This document shows positions 63,652 through 64,000 of a DNA stretch of 64,000 nt, piece after piece. Source of the DNA: Oxytricha trifallax (lineage: Eukaryota > Ciliophora > Spirotrichea > Sporadotrichida > Oxytrichidae); assembly GCA_000711775.1 (NCBI GenBank), contig ARYC01000206.1, forward strand, positions 1 to 64,000, in the 5' to 3' direction. The stretch's first letter is position 1, and each line of letters begins with the position of its first letter. The notes under the pieces were generated by a model, which ran no database searches, had not been told where the DNA came from, and was given only the letters and a program-made list of their open reading frames with translations. The position numbers and the translations under genes were made by a program.

Positions 63652-63700
63652 TGTTGGAAGTTTTTAAAAAGTACTGAAGGTTGCTGCCGTCTGATATTTT
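63652..63700. promoter_or_regulatory. conserved hairpin motif, copy B, upstream of the 63.5-kb gene
   Basis: TGTTGGAAGTTTTTAAAAAG and then TACTGAAGGTTGCTGC align with the copy at 43,745-43,795 at about 29 of 35 positions. The stem is weaker than in copy A. It lies 125 bp upstream of the ATG at 63,527, in the same orientation relative to its gene as copy A. Confidence 0.5.
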
Positions 63701-63800
63701 AGTCTTGTATTATGATAATAAAACATCAATGTTATAAACTTAAATAAAGAAATATCAGGATTTACAAGTCAAATATAGAATTATTCAATTTTAATAGGAA

Positions 63801-63830
63801 TATATTGATAATTAATTAATTATCAATATA
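63801..63830. repeat. perfect 30-bp palindrome
   Basis: TATATTGATAATTAA is followed directly by its complement TTAATTATCAATATA. It is purely AT apart from G/C at two positions, so partly expected by chance, but 15-bp perfect arms are long. Confidence 0.75.
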
Positions 63831-64000
63831 ACTATCCAAAAATTATTCTTTAAAAAATAATTATAGAACTTATAGAACTATTATTTATTAATGATGATAA
63901 AAAATCATTTATAAATCTTAATTATTACAATAAATTATTCAATAGCATAAACAACCGGTGTTTTTTAAAAACTCTCAATGAAAAAAATTATGAATGAATG
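63831..64000. other. AT-rich window end
   Basis: Nothing can be called; any feature here would run past the window. Confidence 0.5.

Overview
The window looks like germline (micronuclear-type) DNA of a ciliate. It is extremely AT-rich, and almost no reading frame is long under the standard code. When TAA and TAG are read as Gln, several stretches on both strands become long, well-composed protein frames. Some have GT-AG introns of about 24-69 nt, and several end at TGA. I could not run searches, so nothing is assigned to a species. Several coding stretches are interrupted by single-base frame slips, many beside A-runs. I cannot tell sequencing or assembly error from decay. In-frame TGA at Trp-like places leaves open whether TGA is only a stop (Tetrahymena/Paramecium-type code) or also Trp (karyorelict-type code).

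Layout: 1-19,088 is one uninterrupted tandem array of a ~202-bp satellite (about 94 copies), cut by the window start. 19-27 kb is AT-rich, with a divergent ORF pair (20.2-21.9 kb), an orphan GC-rich exon-like island (24.2 kb) and a 291-aa minus-strand ORF (25.3-26.1 kb). 27.2-29.2 kb holds the first of two copies of an unrecognised repeated protein-coding family; the second copy lies inverted at 59.3-60.5 kb. 30-45 kb has small ORFs, an acidic/basic protein gene (38.5-38.9 kb), a 530-bp element with poly-G/poly-C inverted ends (39.2 kb), a coiled-coil-like gene with a 24-nt intron (39.9-40.2 kb), a zinc-finger plus protein-kinase gene (42.1-43.6 kb) and a spliced lysine-rich gene (44.2-44.8 kb).

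46.8-47.9 kb is a 1.1-kb unit with ~112-bp terminal inverted repeats enclosing one spliced gene for an acidic single-pass membrane protein. 48.2 kb carries a 112-bp hairpin element with poly-C/poly-G ends. 49-51.4 kb is minus-strand coding sequence. 52-64 kb has further ORFs, including a 299-aa N/Q/S-rich protein (55.9 kb) and an uncharacterised gene at 62.8-63.5 kb. A ~50-bp hairpin motif lies 125-142 bp upstream of both that gene and the kinase gene and may be a shared promoter element.

Most gene calls rest on reading-frame composition alone. In sequence this AT-rich, with only TGA as stop, frames of 200-300 codons can arise by chance, so confidences are kept modest. Only the kinase is recognised by family motifs.
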